A DNA stretch of 64,000 nucleotides, from the NCBI GenBank assembly GCA_036346205.1, contig JARFJB010001974.1, forward strand, positions 2,201,776-2,265,775. The letters are read 5' to 3'. The notes under the pieces are model-generated. The model saw only the letters and a program-made list of their open reading frames with translations. It searched no databases and had not been told where the DNA came from. The stretch is from Vesta saturnalis (Eukaryota; Arthropoda; Insecta; Coleoptera; Lampyridae). The translations under genes were made by a program, and so were the position numbers. Positions 1 to 9,298 of the stretch are shown here, in pieces. The first letter of the stretch is position 1. Each line of letters starts with the position of its first letter.

Positions 1-661
1 AAACCATAAAAGTAGTTATGCACAACAGTGACTGTCTTACTAGAAACATGAGTGATAAGTGTAAATGTAGAAAATTAGAGACAGTGAGTAAGTTTACATA
101 CCTTGGATTAACACTGGATTCTAAACTTATCTACAACATGCATATAGAAAACATCCATCTCAAATTAAAACGAATCTCTGGATGCTACTACTTACTAAGT
201 AGATACGCCAACAGAACAACAATGACAATGGTATACAAATCCATGATAGAATCGATCATAAGGTACGCAATAAGAGTTTGGGGATGTGCAGACCCTGTAC
301 ACATGAACAGATTAACATGCCTGCAAATTCGTCTACTTAAAATGATACCAGGGAGTAATAACTTACAAAAAAATGTACTCTTAAAAAAGACAAATACCTT
401 AACCCCTAATGCATTCTACAGGTATATTAACATACTAACCTACCTTAAAGACAATCAATATAAAATACCTATAGAACACAACTACCAGACTAGAAGGACT
501 ACGTACGCAGTACCATTTTATTTCAACAAATATGGGAAAAGAACTCTATAGAGTGTCTAATTCCAACACTATACAACTCATTGCCCATAGGTATAAAAAC
601 AGATGATGGACTATCTACTTACAAGCAAAAAATCAAGGAATGGCTAATCGATAGCAACTAA
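1..661 (+). pseudogene. LINE ORF2 C-terminal fragment (post-RT thumb/connection region)
   Basis: The reading frame covers the region after the reverse transcriptase palm. It starts at the segment reading YLGLTLDSKL, continues through MVYKSMIESIIRY and WGCADPVHM, and ends near FNKYGKRTL. The same blocks occur at 5200-5758 and 20190-20526, which identifies it as the same LINE family. An in-frame TAG stops it at 549-551. A one-base shift then restores the family ending (CLIP, then KEWL, then the stop at 659-661). It is therefore a frameshifted pseudogene. The 5' part, including endonuclease and palm, would lie left of the window. Confidence 0.8.
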
Positions 662-858
662 AAAAAAAAAAAAAAAAAAAAAAATGGAATAAGGCAAATA
701 ATGGAAAATGGAAAACGGAAAACGGAAAACGGAAGACGGAAGACGGAAGACGGAGAACAAAAAACAGAAAACGGAAATTGGAAAACGGAAACGGAAAACG
801 GAACATGGAAAATGGAAAATGGTAAATGGAAAATGGAAAATGAAAAATGGAAAATGTA

Positions 859-956
<98 letters not shown>

Positions 957-960
957 ACAT

Positions 961-993
<33 letters not shown>

Positions 994-1063
994 ATGGAAA
1001 TGAAAATGGAAAATGGCAAAATGGATAAATGAATAAATGGAAAATGGAAAAATGGATTAAACA
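661..1063 (+). repeat. Poly(A) followed by (GGAAAAT)n minisatellite
   Basis: About 24 A residues are followed by a degenerate array whose first half is mostly GGAAAACG-like and whose second half is mostly GGAAAATG-like. One strand is almost entirely purine plus T. Long open frames in either direction here are artefacts of the repeat. It lies between the ORF2 stop and the 3' hairpin of the LINE fragment. Confidence 0.9.
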
Positions 1064-1251
1064 GTTCATAAAATGGATTATGGAATACATGCTAATAATT
1101 AAATTACAATAAATAATATTAAACAACCACAAAATGTATTAATGAATTACACTTCAGAGCATTGTAAAGTCAGACTATATATACTATTTAATAAGATAAA
1201 AATGAAATATGATAATAGAAATCAATTGTAAAATCTTTAGTAAAACAAATA

Positions 1252-1291
1252 GGAACAACCGATAAGTTCAAATGCTTAACTTGGTTGGATC
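1252..1291 (+). other. LINE 3'-end hairpin 1
   Basis: Outer arms ACAACC and GGTTG enclose inner arms AAGTT and AACTT. The same architecture appears in six other 3' ends in this window with different but still complementary arm bases. It is followed by an AT-rich stretch and a three-unit (ATTACT) tail at 1348-1368. Confidence 0.7.
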
Positions 1292-1660
1292 TAATTAATA
1301 CATAAATTAAAGTACAGATAAACATTTACAAACATTTCAAACATATCATACTATTACTATTACTATTAACTTTATAAAATAAAGTGCCACTAGGACAATT
1401 ATGAAACCATTAATAAACTTACTTTATTTCAATTCCATTTGTTTACTTCAATCAAATACTGGAGAATATGATTCATTTAAAGTTTGCCTTATACCAAAGC
1501 TATACAATTCAATACCAATTCAAATAAAGTATTCCAGACAGAATCAGTAGTTTATAGACAAGATAGTGTATTTAGTTATTTAATGGATCCATTTGGATCA
1601 CTTCGTGAAATCTTCGTAGAAGCGTATGCGTGTGAGGAGTGGAATTTGCATCAGGATTAT

Positions 1661-1812
1661 TTTGGAAAACCTATTTAATTTTTCTTTTTCTTTTTGTGAT
1701 TTTTGTGGAATGCAGTTTTGTTTGACATATATATTTATTTATTACTTGGAAAACTTATTTAATTTTTTTTTCTTTTTGTGATTTTTGTGGAATGCAGTTT
1801 TGTTTATCATAC
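1661..1812 (+). repeat. Tandem duplication (~83 bp unit) inside the LINE 3' UTR
   Basis: Two adjacent copies of a T-rich unit containing TTGGAAAACCTATTTAAT and GTGGAATGCAGTTTTGTTT start near 1661 and 1746. The sister element at 8597-8740 has the same duplication, so it was present before these two copies separated. Confidence 0.8.
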
Positions 1813-2111
1813 TTATTTATTATTTAATTATTACTAAAAATTATTTATTTGCATACGAATTATGTAACATTTAATTATACCATAGATACATTCAGTTGAG
1901 TTCATTTTAGTTTATTTTCAATCAATTAATTTTAGATTCATCTACATATATATTCTTACCTTAACAATGCTAATAAAATATAACACATGAATAGCCAATA
2001 CGAATTAGAACATAATTTAGTAATATTCTCTGGACAGCGACAAAAAAAATGCATTTAATATCTTATGACAATAGAATAATATTACGATTAATTATCAAAT
2101 GTAAAATTATA

Positions 2112-2148
2112 GGAACCAACCGTCAAGTCTAAAAGACTTGGTTGGTCC
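2112..2148 (+). other. LINE 3'-end hairpin 2
   Basis: Arms ACCAACC / GGTTGGT (outer) and AAGTCT / AGACTT (inner) surround a loop of two A residues, with a three-base internal bulge. It lies about 45 nt upstream of the (ATTACT)n tail. It is essentially identical to the hairpin at 9031-9067. Confidence 0.8.
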
Positions 2149-2193
2149 TAACAATATGTACGTTATTTGGAATAATAAATTCAATTCAATTCA

Positions 2194-2487
2194 ATTACTA
2201 TTACTATTACTATTACTATTACTATTACTATTACTATTACTATTACTATTACTATTACTATTACTATTACTATTACTATTACTATTACTATTACTATTAC
2301 TATTACTATTACTATTACTATTACTATTACTATTACTATTACTATTACTATTACTATTACTATTACTATTACTATTACTATTACTATTACTATTACTATT
2401 ACTATTACTATTACTATTACTATTACTATTACTATTACTATTACTATTACTATTACTATTACTATTACTATTACTATTACTATTACT
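2194..2487 (+). repeat. (ATTACT)n 3' tail, about 49 units
   Basis: A pure hexanucleotide array joins the 3' end of the LINE to the 5' end of the next LINE. It follows a short (CAATT)n run. Poly-Leu and poly-Tyr reading frames across it are repeat artefacts. Confidence 0.95.
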
Positions 2488-2522
2488 TGTGTAAATAAGT
2501 TCTATGAAATTTGTGATATAAA

Positions 2523-3404
2523 ATGAAGTGCGGTCATTGTAAAACTGATATCAACAGCGAAGAGATAAGATGCTACGGATGTGGCGCTGATTACCATTTT
2601 AAATGCTCCATTTCAGAAACCACGTATAGATCTAAATCAAGAACTAACAAAGTATCGTGGAGATGTATGTACTGTCGTCCATCAAAACAATCTGATAACG
2701 CTACATCTGTTGAAGCGGAGGCAATAAATACCGATGAGATTGAGCAGGAAATGACGCCTAAGGTTAAATCACTATTTAGTCGAATAATGGATTCGATGGA
2801 TTACATGTCTAAGAGATTTGACGAATTAGACAATAAATTTGCTCAAATTATTGCTGAAAATAAAAATTATAAAGAGGAGATTAAGTTGTTAAAATTGTCA
2901 TTAGAACAAAAGGATAGGCAAATTGAAGTGATCACGGAGCAATTAAATAAGGTCGAACAATACAATCGCAGGAAATTTATTGAAATTCACGGTATAGAGA
3001 GAAATAGTCAAGTATCCCCGGATACAAAAATTAGGGAAGTAATGGAAAAAATAGGATGCGCTGATATACCTATTAAAACCGTAAAGGAAATTTCATTAAA
3101 GAAAACCAACTTTCTACTGGTTAAATTAAAAAATGAGAGTGACAGAAGCATTATTATTAAAAAAGGAAAGGACTGGTGGCAAAAAATCACAACCGAAGAT
3201 AAGGATAGCAACAAAAAAATGTACTTTAATGAAAATCTCACACCAAATACAAGGCGATTGTTTTTAGAGACTAAAAAAAGAGGTTTTGCTTATGGCTATA
3301 AGTATGTATGGGTTAAGAACGGTAGAGTGTTGGCAAGGAAATCTGCAGGTGAAGATATTAGAATAGCAACAATGAGTGACATTGATAAGTACATTAAATA
3401 TTAA
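2523..3404 (+). CDS. LINE ORF1 protein: PHD-like zinc finger, coiled coil, RRM/CTD-like region
   Basis: This open frame of 293 aa is the putative RNA-binding protein of the LINE. Residues 1-52 hold a C4HC3 zinc finger of PHD type: C3, C6, C17, C20, H25, C28, C48, C51. Residues about 80-145 are a Glu/Lys-rich heptad region predicted to be a coiled coil. Residues about 148-235 start with RRKFIEIHGI and continue to KKGKDWW, resembling the RRM-like part of other LINE ORF1 proteins. The end (YFNENLTPNTRR, then WVKNGRVLARK) resembles the C-terminal domain of L1-type ORF1 proteins. The ATG lies 35 nt after the previous tail. The frame has no lesions. Similar frames are at 6473-7342 (intact) and 13707-14581 (broken). 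Domain assignment is by eye. Confidence 0.85.
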   Translation: MKCGHCKTDINSEEIRCYGCGADYHFKCSISETTYRSKSRTNKVSWRCMYCRPSKQSDNATSVEAEAINTDEIEQEMTPKVKSLFSRIMDSMDYMSKRFDELDNKFAQIIAENKNYKEEIKLLKLSLEQKDRQIEVITEQLNKVEQYNRRKFIEIHGIERNSQVSPDTKIREVMEKIGCADIPIKTVKEISLKKTNFLLVKLKNESDRSIIIKKGKDWWQKITTEDKDSNKKMYFNENLTPNTRRLFLETKKRGFAYGYKYVWVKNGRVLARKSAGEDIRIATMSDIDKYIKY

Positions 3405-3514
3405 ATGTGTTTCCCAATATAAACACACATGTAAATTTTGGTTTATTTTCATTTTTATCATATAAAAATACAGGATTTAGTTTGTAAATAGAATAATTTT
3501 TATTTTTAAACATT

Positions 3515-5758
3515 ATGGACTATTATAATCAATCAATTGAAAATAATTTAATTCAATTTAAAACTTGTAAGGATATTTATGATTGGAAACAATTTGTTAA
3601 TGATATTAATCTTACATACAAGTCAATCAGTATATTACATATTAATGTTAGATCTATAAGGAAATATTTCAATGAATTTTGTGTAATTTTGCATGAACAT
3701 CATTTTGATGTGGTATTATTATCTGAAATTAACATTCAGGAACATGAAACAGAGTACTATAGCATTTCAGGTTATAAGATGGTGTGTAAACCTAGAAAAC
3801 AGAAAACAGGGGGTGGATTATTAATATATGTTAAGGACGATATTGGAATCCAAGAAATTACTGTTCAAACAAAAAATTTTGAAAGCATTAATTGTGACTT
3901 AGGGTTTCCAAATGTAAATAATTATATTAATTTAATACTGGCATATAGACCTCCAGATTCCAACCCAAAACAATTTATAAAAGAAATGGAAGGTGTACTA
4001 AAAACTAATAACAGGGTTAACTCTCTAGTAATTGGAGATATTAATCTAAATTTACTGGATATTAACTCCACGAGCGTATATGAATATGAAAATATGATGG
4101 CAGGATTTGGGTATGTTAGCGCGGTAAGGGATGTAACAAGGGAAGAAATCAAAGAAGGTGAACTCAAGAAACCGCTAATAGATCACATATTCATACGATC
4201 AAAATTTAAATATATTAAGGCGGCAGTAATTCAACACAAATTAGGAGATCATTATCCATTAGCATTACAAATTGGAGCTGAAACGTATACAAAATCAGAA
4301 TGCATGCAAAATAACACTGTTAAGAAGTATAACGAATATGCAATTAGGAAAAGGGTCAAAGAGAAAGACTGGGTCAAAATAAGAGACGACAACGTTAATA
4401 CTTTTGCAAATAAATTAATAGACGCGGTTAATAAGATATACGAAAGTAACCGAAGAGATGTTAAACAACAAAACGCAACAGTAAGGAAAAGAAACGCTTG
4501 GGTTACGGACAAACTATACCTTAAGATTAAAGAAAGGGATAAGCTATTTCGTAGATGGAAATCCAATCCAAAAAAGGAATTATATAAAGAAACTTACAAA
4601 AAGTATAGGAACATGTTAAATAATGAAATTCGAGATGCTAAAAACAACTACTTCAGGCACAAATTTGAAAATGACAGAAAGTCAAAATTATGGGACAAGA
4701 TTAATTATATGCTAACGAAGAAAAAGACAAAAACCGTTGATGAAAAAATTATGAATCACCTTGGAAAGCTAACGACAACGGATATAATAGTAAATAAATT
4801 CGCAAAAACGTTTTAAGAACAAGTTACACAATTAATAACTACTTGTAAACACCAGATAACGCTTCCAGTAAACTGCGACGAAACTGAATATTTACTAAAA
4901 ATACCAGAATGTAATGAAGAAGAGATTACGAAAATAATTAAAAGTAACTTATGCATAAATAAATCCCCGGGGTACGACAATATAAGAGCAATAGAATTAA
5001 AAAACAATCCAGATATTTTTGGAAAAATCATAACTGAAATGATAAACCAATCGATTAAGAGTGGTGTATTTCCGGAGGCTTTTAAAACGGCTATAACCAG
5101 ACCGATATATAAAAAAGGTGATCCGACAGAGTATGGTAACTACAGACCATTAAGTATAATGCCCACAATAGAAAAAGTGTATGTCACAAACGCTATGTAT
5201 CTAGGAATTAATATAGATAACCAATTAAAGTACAATAAACATATAGAATACTTATACTATAAAATTAAAAAAATGGTGGGGTGTTTTTACATATTAAATA
5301 GGATGATAGACGCCAAAACAATGATCATAGTTTACAAAGCAATGGTAGAATCCATCATACGGTACGGAGTCCAGGTATGGGGATGTGCTGATTACGTTCA
5401 CATGAGGAAGCTAGAATCATTGCAATATAAAATTATAAAATTGTTACACAACAAATGTACCTTAAATATACAACAGTTAATGGAAAAAAATAATACGTTA
5501 ACTGCAAATGACTACTACAGATATTATCACTTAATTCAGCATTACAATGATGAGGAATACAAATATAGGATACAGCACAACTACTCCACAAGAAGACAAA
5601 AATGTGTTGTACCAATATATTATAACAAATATGGAAAAAGGACCATTAAATGTCTAATACCATCTCTTTTTAACGCAATACCCGAATATACAAACACTAA
5701 TAAGATAAGCGACTTCAAAAAAGACATTAAAAAATGGCTTCAAATAGATTCTAATTAA
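3515..5758 (+). pseudogene. LINE ORF2: AP-endonuclease plus reverse transcriptase lacking the catalytic palm
   Basis: Residues about 40-265 form an apurinic-type endonuclease, with HINVRSI, LLSEINI (Glu), IGDINLN (Asp, Asn) and GDHYPLAL (Asp, His). A basic linker follows. The RT fingers begin near 4960 (NKSPGYDNI) and run to YGNYRPLSIMPTIEK. At about 5185 the frame jumps to the post-RT region (MYLGINIDNQLKYN). The whole palm, including the F/Y-x-D-D box and the GVPQGS-like motif, is absent. The jump is in frame. The only stop is TAA at 4814-4816, probably a former AAA. The final stop is at 5756-5758. It cannot encode an active RT. The otherwise open frame suggests recent loss or mobilisation in trans. 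Confidence 0.88.
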
Positions 5759-5913
5759 CATATTATCAAATATCATACATGCACTACAATTAAAGCAATT
5801 ATAAAATATCAGTTGAACAATGATTGTACGCACTGTTCTTGCGTTGGATAAACTTGTATAATATATTATAGAAAGCTATGTAATCATTTTATTTGTTGTA
5901 AAATAGTAAAACT

Positions 5914-5949
5914 GGCACCAACATACAAGTCTTATGACTTTGTTGGGCC
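5914..5949 (+). other. LINE 3'-end hairpin 3
   Basis: Arms CCAACA / TGTTGG and AAGTC / GACTT enclose a TTAT loop; the outer GGC pairs with GCC. It lies 45 nt before the tail, with AAATAAAC between them. Confidence 0.8.
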
Positions 5950-5994
5950 AAAAAATATGTATATATTCCTGAAATAAACAAATTCAAATTCAAA

Positions 5995-6338
5995 CTATTA
6001 CTATTACTATTACTATTACTATTACTATTACTATTACTATTACTATTACTATTACTATTACTATTACTATTACTATTACTATTACTATTACTATTACTAT
6101 TACTATTACTATTACTATTACTATTACTATTACTATTACTATTACTATTACTATTACTATTACTATTACTATTACTATTACTATTACTATTACTATTACT
6201 ATTACTATTACTATTACTATTACTATTACTATCACTATCACTATCACTATCACTATCACTATCACTATCACTATCACTATCACTATCACTATATTAATAT
6301 TACTATTACTATTACTATTACTATTACTATTACTATTC
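5995..6338 (+). repeat. (ATTACT)n 3' tail with an (ATCACT)n block
   Basis: About 39 ATTACT units (5995-6231) are followed by about ten ATCACT units (6231-6290), a short AT interruption and six or seven more ATTACT units. The T-to-C variant forms a single contiguous block, as expected from local expansion of one mutated unit. The next element starts at CGGTGTCAGG right after it. Confidence 0.95.
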
Positions 6339-6472
6339 GGTGTCAGGCGCTCGAACAGTACAGATGTGTTTTTAAGTGCTCGCTATTAGACGTGTTTACC
6401 ATAAACTCGAATACAACTTTAATACAGTTTTATATTGAATTGATTGTAAAGTTTATTGAAATTTAATTCAAT

Positions 6473-7342
6473 ATGATATGTTATTTTTGTAAAGAAATTG
6501 TAGGTGATTGCGAGGTGAAGTGTTTCGGGTGCAATCATTTCTATCATTTTACGTGTTCAGTATCTGAAAGCACTTACCGCGCAAAATCCAAGGCAAATAA
6601 ACATTCCTGGCGGTGTCTAAATTGTCGAGAAGGTAAGTCATCTACACAATCAGAAACAGAAAATGACGTTAATCCTGCTCTAAGAAAAATATTGGACCAA
6701 ATAAGTGCCTCAATTCATTTACTAACTGAGAAAGTAATAGACCAAAATAAAGTTATTGAGGAACAGAGTGTCTCACTAAAAATGATTCTTGACGAAAATA
6801 TAAAATTAAAGGAAGAAATGGGGACTCTAAAACGTATTATTGACAGTAAGGATAAACAATTAGAAACTTTGGGGACTCGTGTTAATGATTTAGAACAATA
6901 TAAGAAGCGGAAATTTGTTGAAATACACGGAATTGCGAAATCGAATAATGAAACACCTGAAGAGAAATTTAAACAGATTGCGGAAATGATTGGCGGTAGC
7001 GATATCGAATACAAAACAGTGACCCAAATTACCTTAAAAAATAGTGACTTATTATTGGTAAAACTAAGAAACGGCGATGACAAAAGAAACTTGATTAGTA
7101 AAGGGCGAAAATGGTGGAATAAGCTATCTGAAACAGAAAAAATGTCGCACGGGCGTTATTACTTTAATGAACATTTATCAGTAGACAATCGACAAATTTA
7201 CTATTTATCTAGAAAAAAGGCGTTTGTCTCCAAATTTAAATTCGCATGGATAAAGAATGGTCGCATTTTGGTTAAAAAAGACGAAAACGCAAGAACATTT
7301 AATATTCGTGCAATTAGTGACATTGATAAATATATTATTTAA
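6473..7342 (+). CDS. LINE ORF1 protein (PHD-like zinc finger, coiled coil, RRM/CTD-like)
   Basis: This open frame of 289 aa is homologous to the one at 2523-3404 but clearly diverged. The finger is MICYFC, then CFGCNHFYHFTC, then WRCLNCR, so the C4HC3 pattern is complete. Residues about 65-140 are a coiled coil ending at the block KRKFVEIHGI. The middle has KGRKWWNKL. The end has YYFNEHLSVDNRQ and WIKNGRILVKK. No stop or frameshift is visible. No ORF2 follows in this element, so any movement would need the enzyme of another copy. The start ATG is the first in frame and sits at the same point of the finger as in the paralogue. Confidence 0.85.
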   Translation: MICYFCKEIVGDCEVKCFGCNHFYHFTCSVSESTYRAKSKANKHSWRCLNCREGKSSTQSETENDVNPALRKILDQISASIHLLTEKVIDQNKVIEEQSVSLKMILDENIKLKEEMGTLKRIIDSKDKQLETLGTRVNDLEQYKKRKFVEIHGIAKSNNETPEEKFKQIAEMIGGSDIEYKTVTQITLKNSDLLLVKLRNGDDKRNLISKGRKWWNKLSETEKMSHGRYYFNEHLSVDNRQIYYLSRKKAFVSKFKFAWIKNGRILVKKDENARTFNIRAISDIDKYII

Positions 7343-7869
7343 TACCATTCTATAATAATGTTATTCTTGGAAAATTCTAATATCATTTTGAACTTATTTG
7401 AAAAGTTTTTTAAATTTAATTATTCTTTGAGTTTCAAAATTTTCTTTTTTTTATAACTTATTCGTTTAATTTATATAAACATGTGTACTATAGAAATTTA
7501 ATCACTAATAATTTATGTTTATATCATAATCGCACAAACCACGCATATTTTATACATATACAAATTTTTAGGCTATCTGTAACTAATTCCCTAACAATTT
7601 CTTTATAAATATTGATTTACTTTATAGAATAATCATTTGAATTTTATTTTCATTTTAATTTTAGATTATTAATTTTATGATTTAGCTTATATAATGAATA
7701 ACTAATTTGAAACAAAAAAGCATTAACTGTAAATGTACTATATTAGCTTCTAATTAAATCTATAGTTCTATTTTTTATTTTATAATTGTGAATTGCTATA
7801 TCTAAGAGCGTCTGAGTAATATTATATTTTAACAACACCTTTGCTGTGATTTGATAAATGTAATAGAAC
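7343..7869 (+). other. AT-rich 3' region of the ORF1-only LINE
   Basis: About 530 bp with frequent stops in all frames and no recognisable ORF2 segment. It lies between the ORF1 stop and the 3' hairpin and is best read as 3' UTR joined to ORF1. I see no repeat or RNA gene in it. Confidence 0.5.
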
Positions 7870-7905
7870 GGAACCGACCGTTAAGTTTTGATAACTTGGT
7901 TGGTG
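7870..7905 (+). other. LINE 3'-end hairpin 4
   Basis: Arms ACCGACC / GGTTGGT (one G-T pair) and AAGTT / AACTT enclose a TTGAT loop. Several arm bases differ from the hairpins at 2112 and 5914 but pairing is kept. Confidence 0.78.
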
Positions 7906-7942
7906 CGAGAATTGTAGTTTAATGGGAAATAAAGATTCAAAG

Positions 7943-8377
7943 ATTACTATTATTATTACTATTACTATTACTATTACTATTACTATTACTATTACTATTA
8001 CTATTACTATTACTATTACTATTACTATTACTATTACTATTACTATTACTATTACTATTACTATTACTATTACTATTACTATTACTATTATACTATTACT
8101 ATTACTATTACTATTACTATTACTATTACTATTACTATTATTATTACTTACTATTACTATTACTATTACTATTACTATTACTATTACTATTACTATTACT
8201 ATTACTATTACTATTACTATTACTATTACTATTACTATTACTATTACTATTACTTATTACTATTACTATTACTATTACTATTACTATTACTATTACTATT
8301 ACTATTACTATTACTATTACTATTACTATTACTATTACTATTACTATTACTATTACTATTACTATTACTATTACTAT
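7943..8377 (+). repeat. (ATTACT)n 3' tail, 435 bp, with small interruptions
   Basis: The longest tail in the chain. Interruptions near 7950, 8088, 8139 and 8252 shift the register, so the reading frame changes between Ile-Thr, poly-Leu and poly-Tyr. That is a repeat artefact. Confidence 0.95.
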
Positions 8378-9159
8378 ACAGAAAATTTACTATTCATTTC
8401 CATGTTACTTCAACAAATACGGAGAAAGATCATTAAAGTGCCTTATACCTAAACTATACAATTCAATACCAATTCACATAAAGTATCCGGACAGAATCGG
8501 AGTGTTTAAGAAACAAGTGAAGAAATGGATCCAGGACACTTCGTGAATCTTGTGAAGCGTTGCGTGCGAGGAGTGAAATTTGCATCAGGATTATTTTGGA
8601 AAACCTATTTAATTTTCTTTTTCATTTTGTGATTTTTGTGGAATGCAGTTTTTTTTGACATATTTATTATTTTGGAAAACCTATTTAATTTTTCTTTTCT
8701 TTTTGTGATCTTTGTGGAATGCAGTTTTGTTTATCATACTTATTTATTATTTAATTATTACTAAAAATTATTTATTTTGCATACGAATTATGTAACATTT
8801 AATTATACCACTCATTTGAGTTCATTTTAATTTATTTTCAATCAATTAATTTTAGATTCATCTACATATATATTCTTACCTAAACAATGTTAATAAAATA
8901 TAACACATGAATAGCCAATACGAACTAGAACATGATTAAGTAATATTCTCTGGACAGCGACAAAAAATGCATTTAATATCTTATGTACGATAGAATAATA
9001 TTACGATTAATTGTCAAATGTAAAATTATAGGAACCAACCGTCAAGTCTAAAAGACTTGGTTGGTCCTAACAATATGTACGTTATTTGGAACAATAAATT
9101 CAATTCAATTCAATTCAATTCAATTCAATTCAATTACTATTACTATTACTATTACTATT
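8378..9159 (+). mobile_element. CR1/L2-like LINE, 5'-truncated copy
   Basis: It begins right after the previous tail in the last 50 codons of ORF2. The frame 8388-8546 reads CYFNKYGERS, then CLIPKLYN, then KKWIQDTS and a stop. The 3' UTR carries the same ~83-bp tandem duplication as 1661-1812. Hairpin 9031-9067, AATAAA, (CAATT)n and a short (ATTACT) tail (9133-9159) follow. The tail is cut short by the poly(T) of the reverse-oriented I-group element. Confidence 0.82.
9031..9067 (+). other. LINE 3'-end hairpin 5
   Basis: Same arms and loop as the hairpin at 2112-2148. Downstream, the pentanucleotide CAATT is expanded to about seven units here versus about three there, so it grew after the copies separated. 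Confidence 0.8.
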
Positions 9160-9298
9160 TTTTTTTTGTTAGGAGCGTCGACTTCTGAGGTCATTAGCTC
9201 GCATTTCAGTTTATAATTGAGTATACATTATTATACCACAGGTGATATGATACAATTACTGAGATAGGAGGAAACGTGTGAGAACTATATTGTGGTTA
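9160..9298 (-). other. 3' UTR of the reverse I-group LINE
   Basis: On the - strand it ends with GCTAATGACCT, a short gap, GAAGTCGACGC and a poly(A) run. The nested I-group element has the same terminal block at about 18330-18356, so this block is conserved in the family. Confidence 0.75.

Larger units (their letters stand above)
1..1368 (+). mobile_element. CR1/L2-like LINE, 5' part outside the window
   Basis: This is the 3' part of a non-LTR retrotransposon. It holds the C-terminal end of ORF2, then a GGAAAAT minisatellite in the place of the 3' UTR, then the family's 3' hairpin (1252-1291) and a very short (ATTACT) tail at about 1348-1368. The order is the same as in the better preserved copies at 2488-6338 and 13695-21031. 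Assigning 661-1368 to this element is an inference from the hairpin plus tail; the minisatellite could be a later expansion. Confidence 0.7.
1432..2487 (+). mobile_element. CR1/L2-like LINE, 5'-truncated copy
   Basis: This copy matches 8388-9159 along its length. It starts in the last codons of ORF2 (degenerate here, with frameshifts; recognisable at about 1432-1600), passes through a 3' UTR with an internal tandem duplication, then hairpin 2112-2148, an AATAAT/AATAAA stretch and a tail of about 294 bp. It begins about 64 nt after the short tail of the preceding element. The apparent small ORF at 1484-1678 is a mixture of broken ORF2 and 3' UTR, not a gene. Confidence 0.8.
2488..6338 (+). mobile_element. 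CR1/L2-like LINE with ORF1 and an internally deleted ORF2
   Basis: This is the most complete member of the chain. A short 5' leader (2488-2522) starts directly after the previous tail. Then come ORF1 (2523-3404), a 110-bp gap, ORF2 (3515-5758), a 3' UTR, hairpin 5914-5949, an AATAAA-type signal near 5974 and a 344-bp tail. The 5' leader is only 35 nt, so the 5' end may be truncated. About 650 bp of RT are missing compared with 13695-21031. Confidence 0.85.
6339..8377 (+). mobile_element. CR1/L2-like LINE carrying ORF1 only
   Basis: A 134-bp leader with a GC-rich beginning (CGGTGTCAGGCGCTCG) starts directly at the end of the previous tail. An intact ORF1, about 530 bp of AT-rich sequence, hairpin 7870-7905, AATAAA at about 7927 and a 435-bp tail follow. 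There is no trace of endonuclease or RT. It is either a deletion derivative or a non-autonomous ORF1-only form. Confidence 0.8.

Noticed and set aside
633..1132. Phe/Pro/Ser-rich frames and the matching Lys/Glu-rich frame on the other strand
   Set aside because: Translation of the GGAAAAT minisatellite; no protein-like conservation.
2138..2498. Long poly-Leu and poly-Tyr open frames, and similar ones at 5990-6289, 7922-8452, 20718-21038 and 21676-22131
   Set aside because: They are readings of the (ATTACT)n or (ATCACT)n arrays and stop where the repeat stops.
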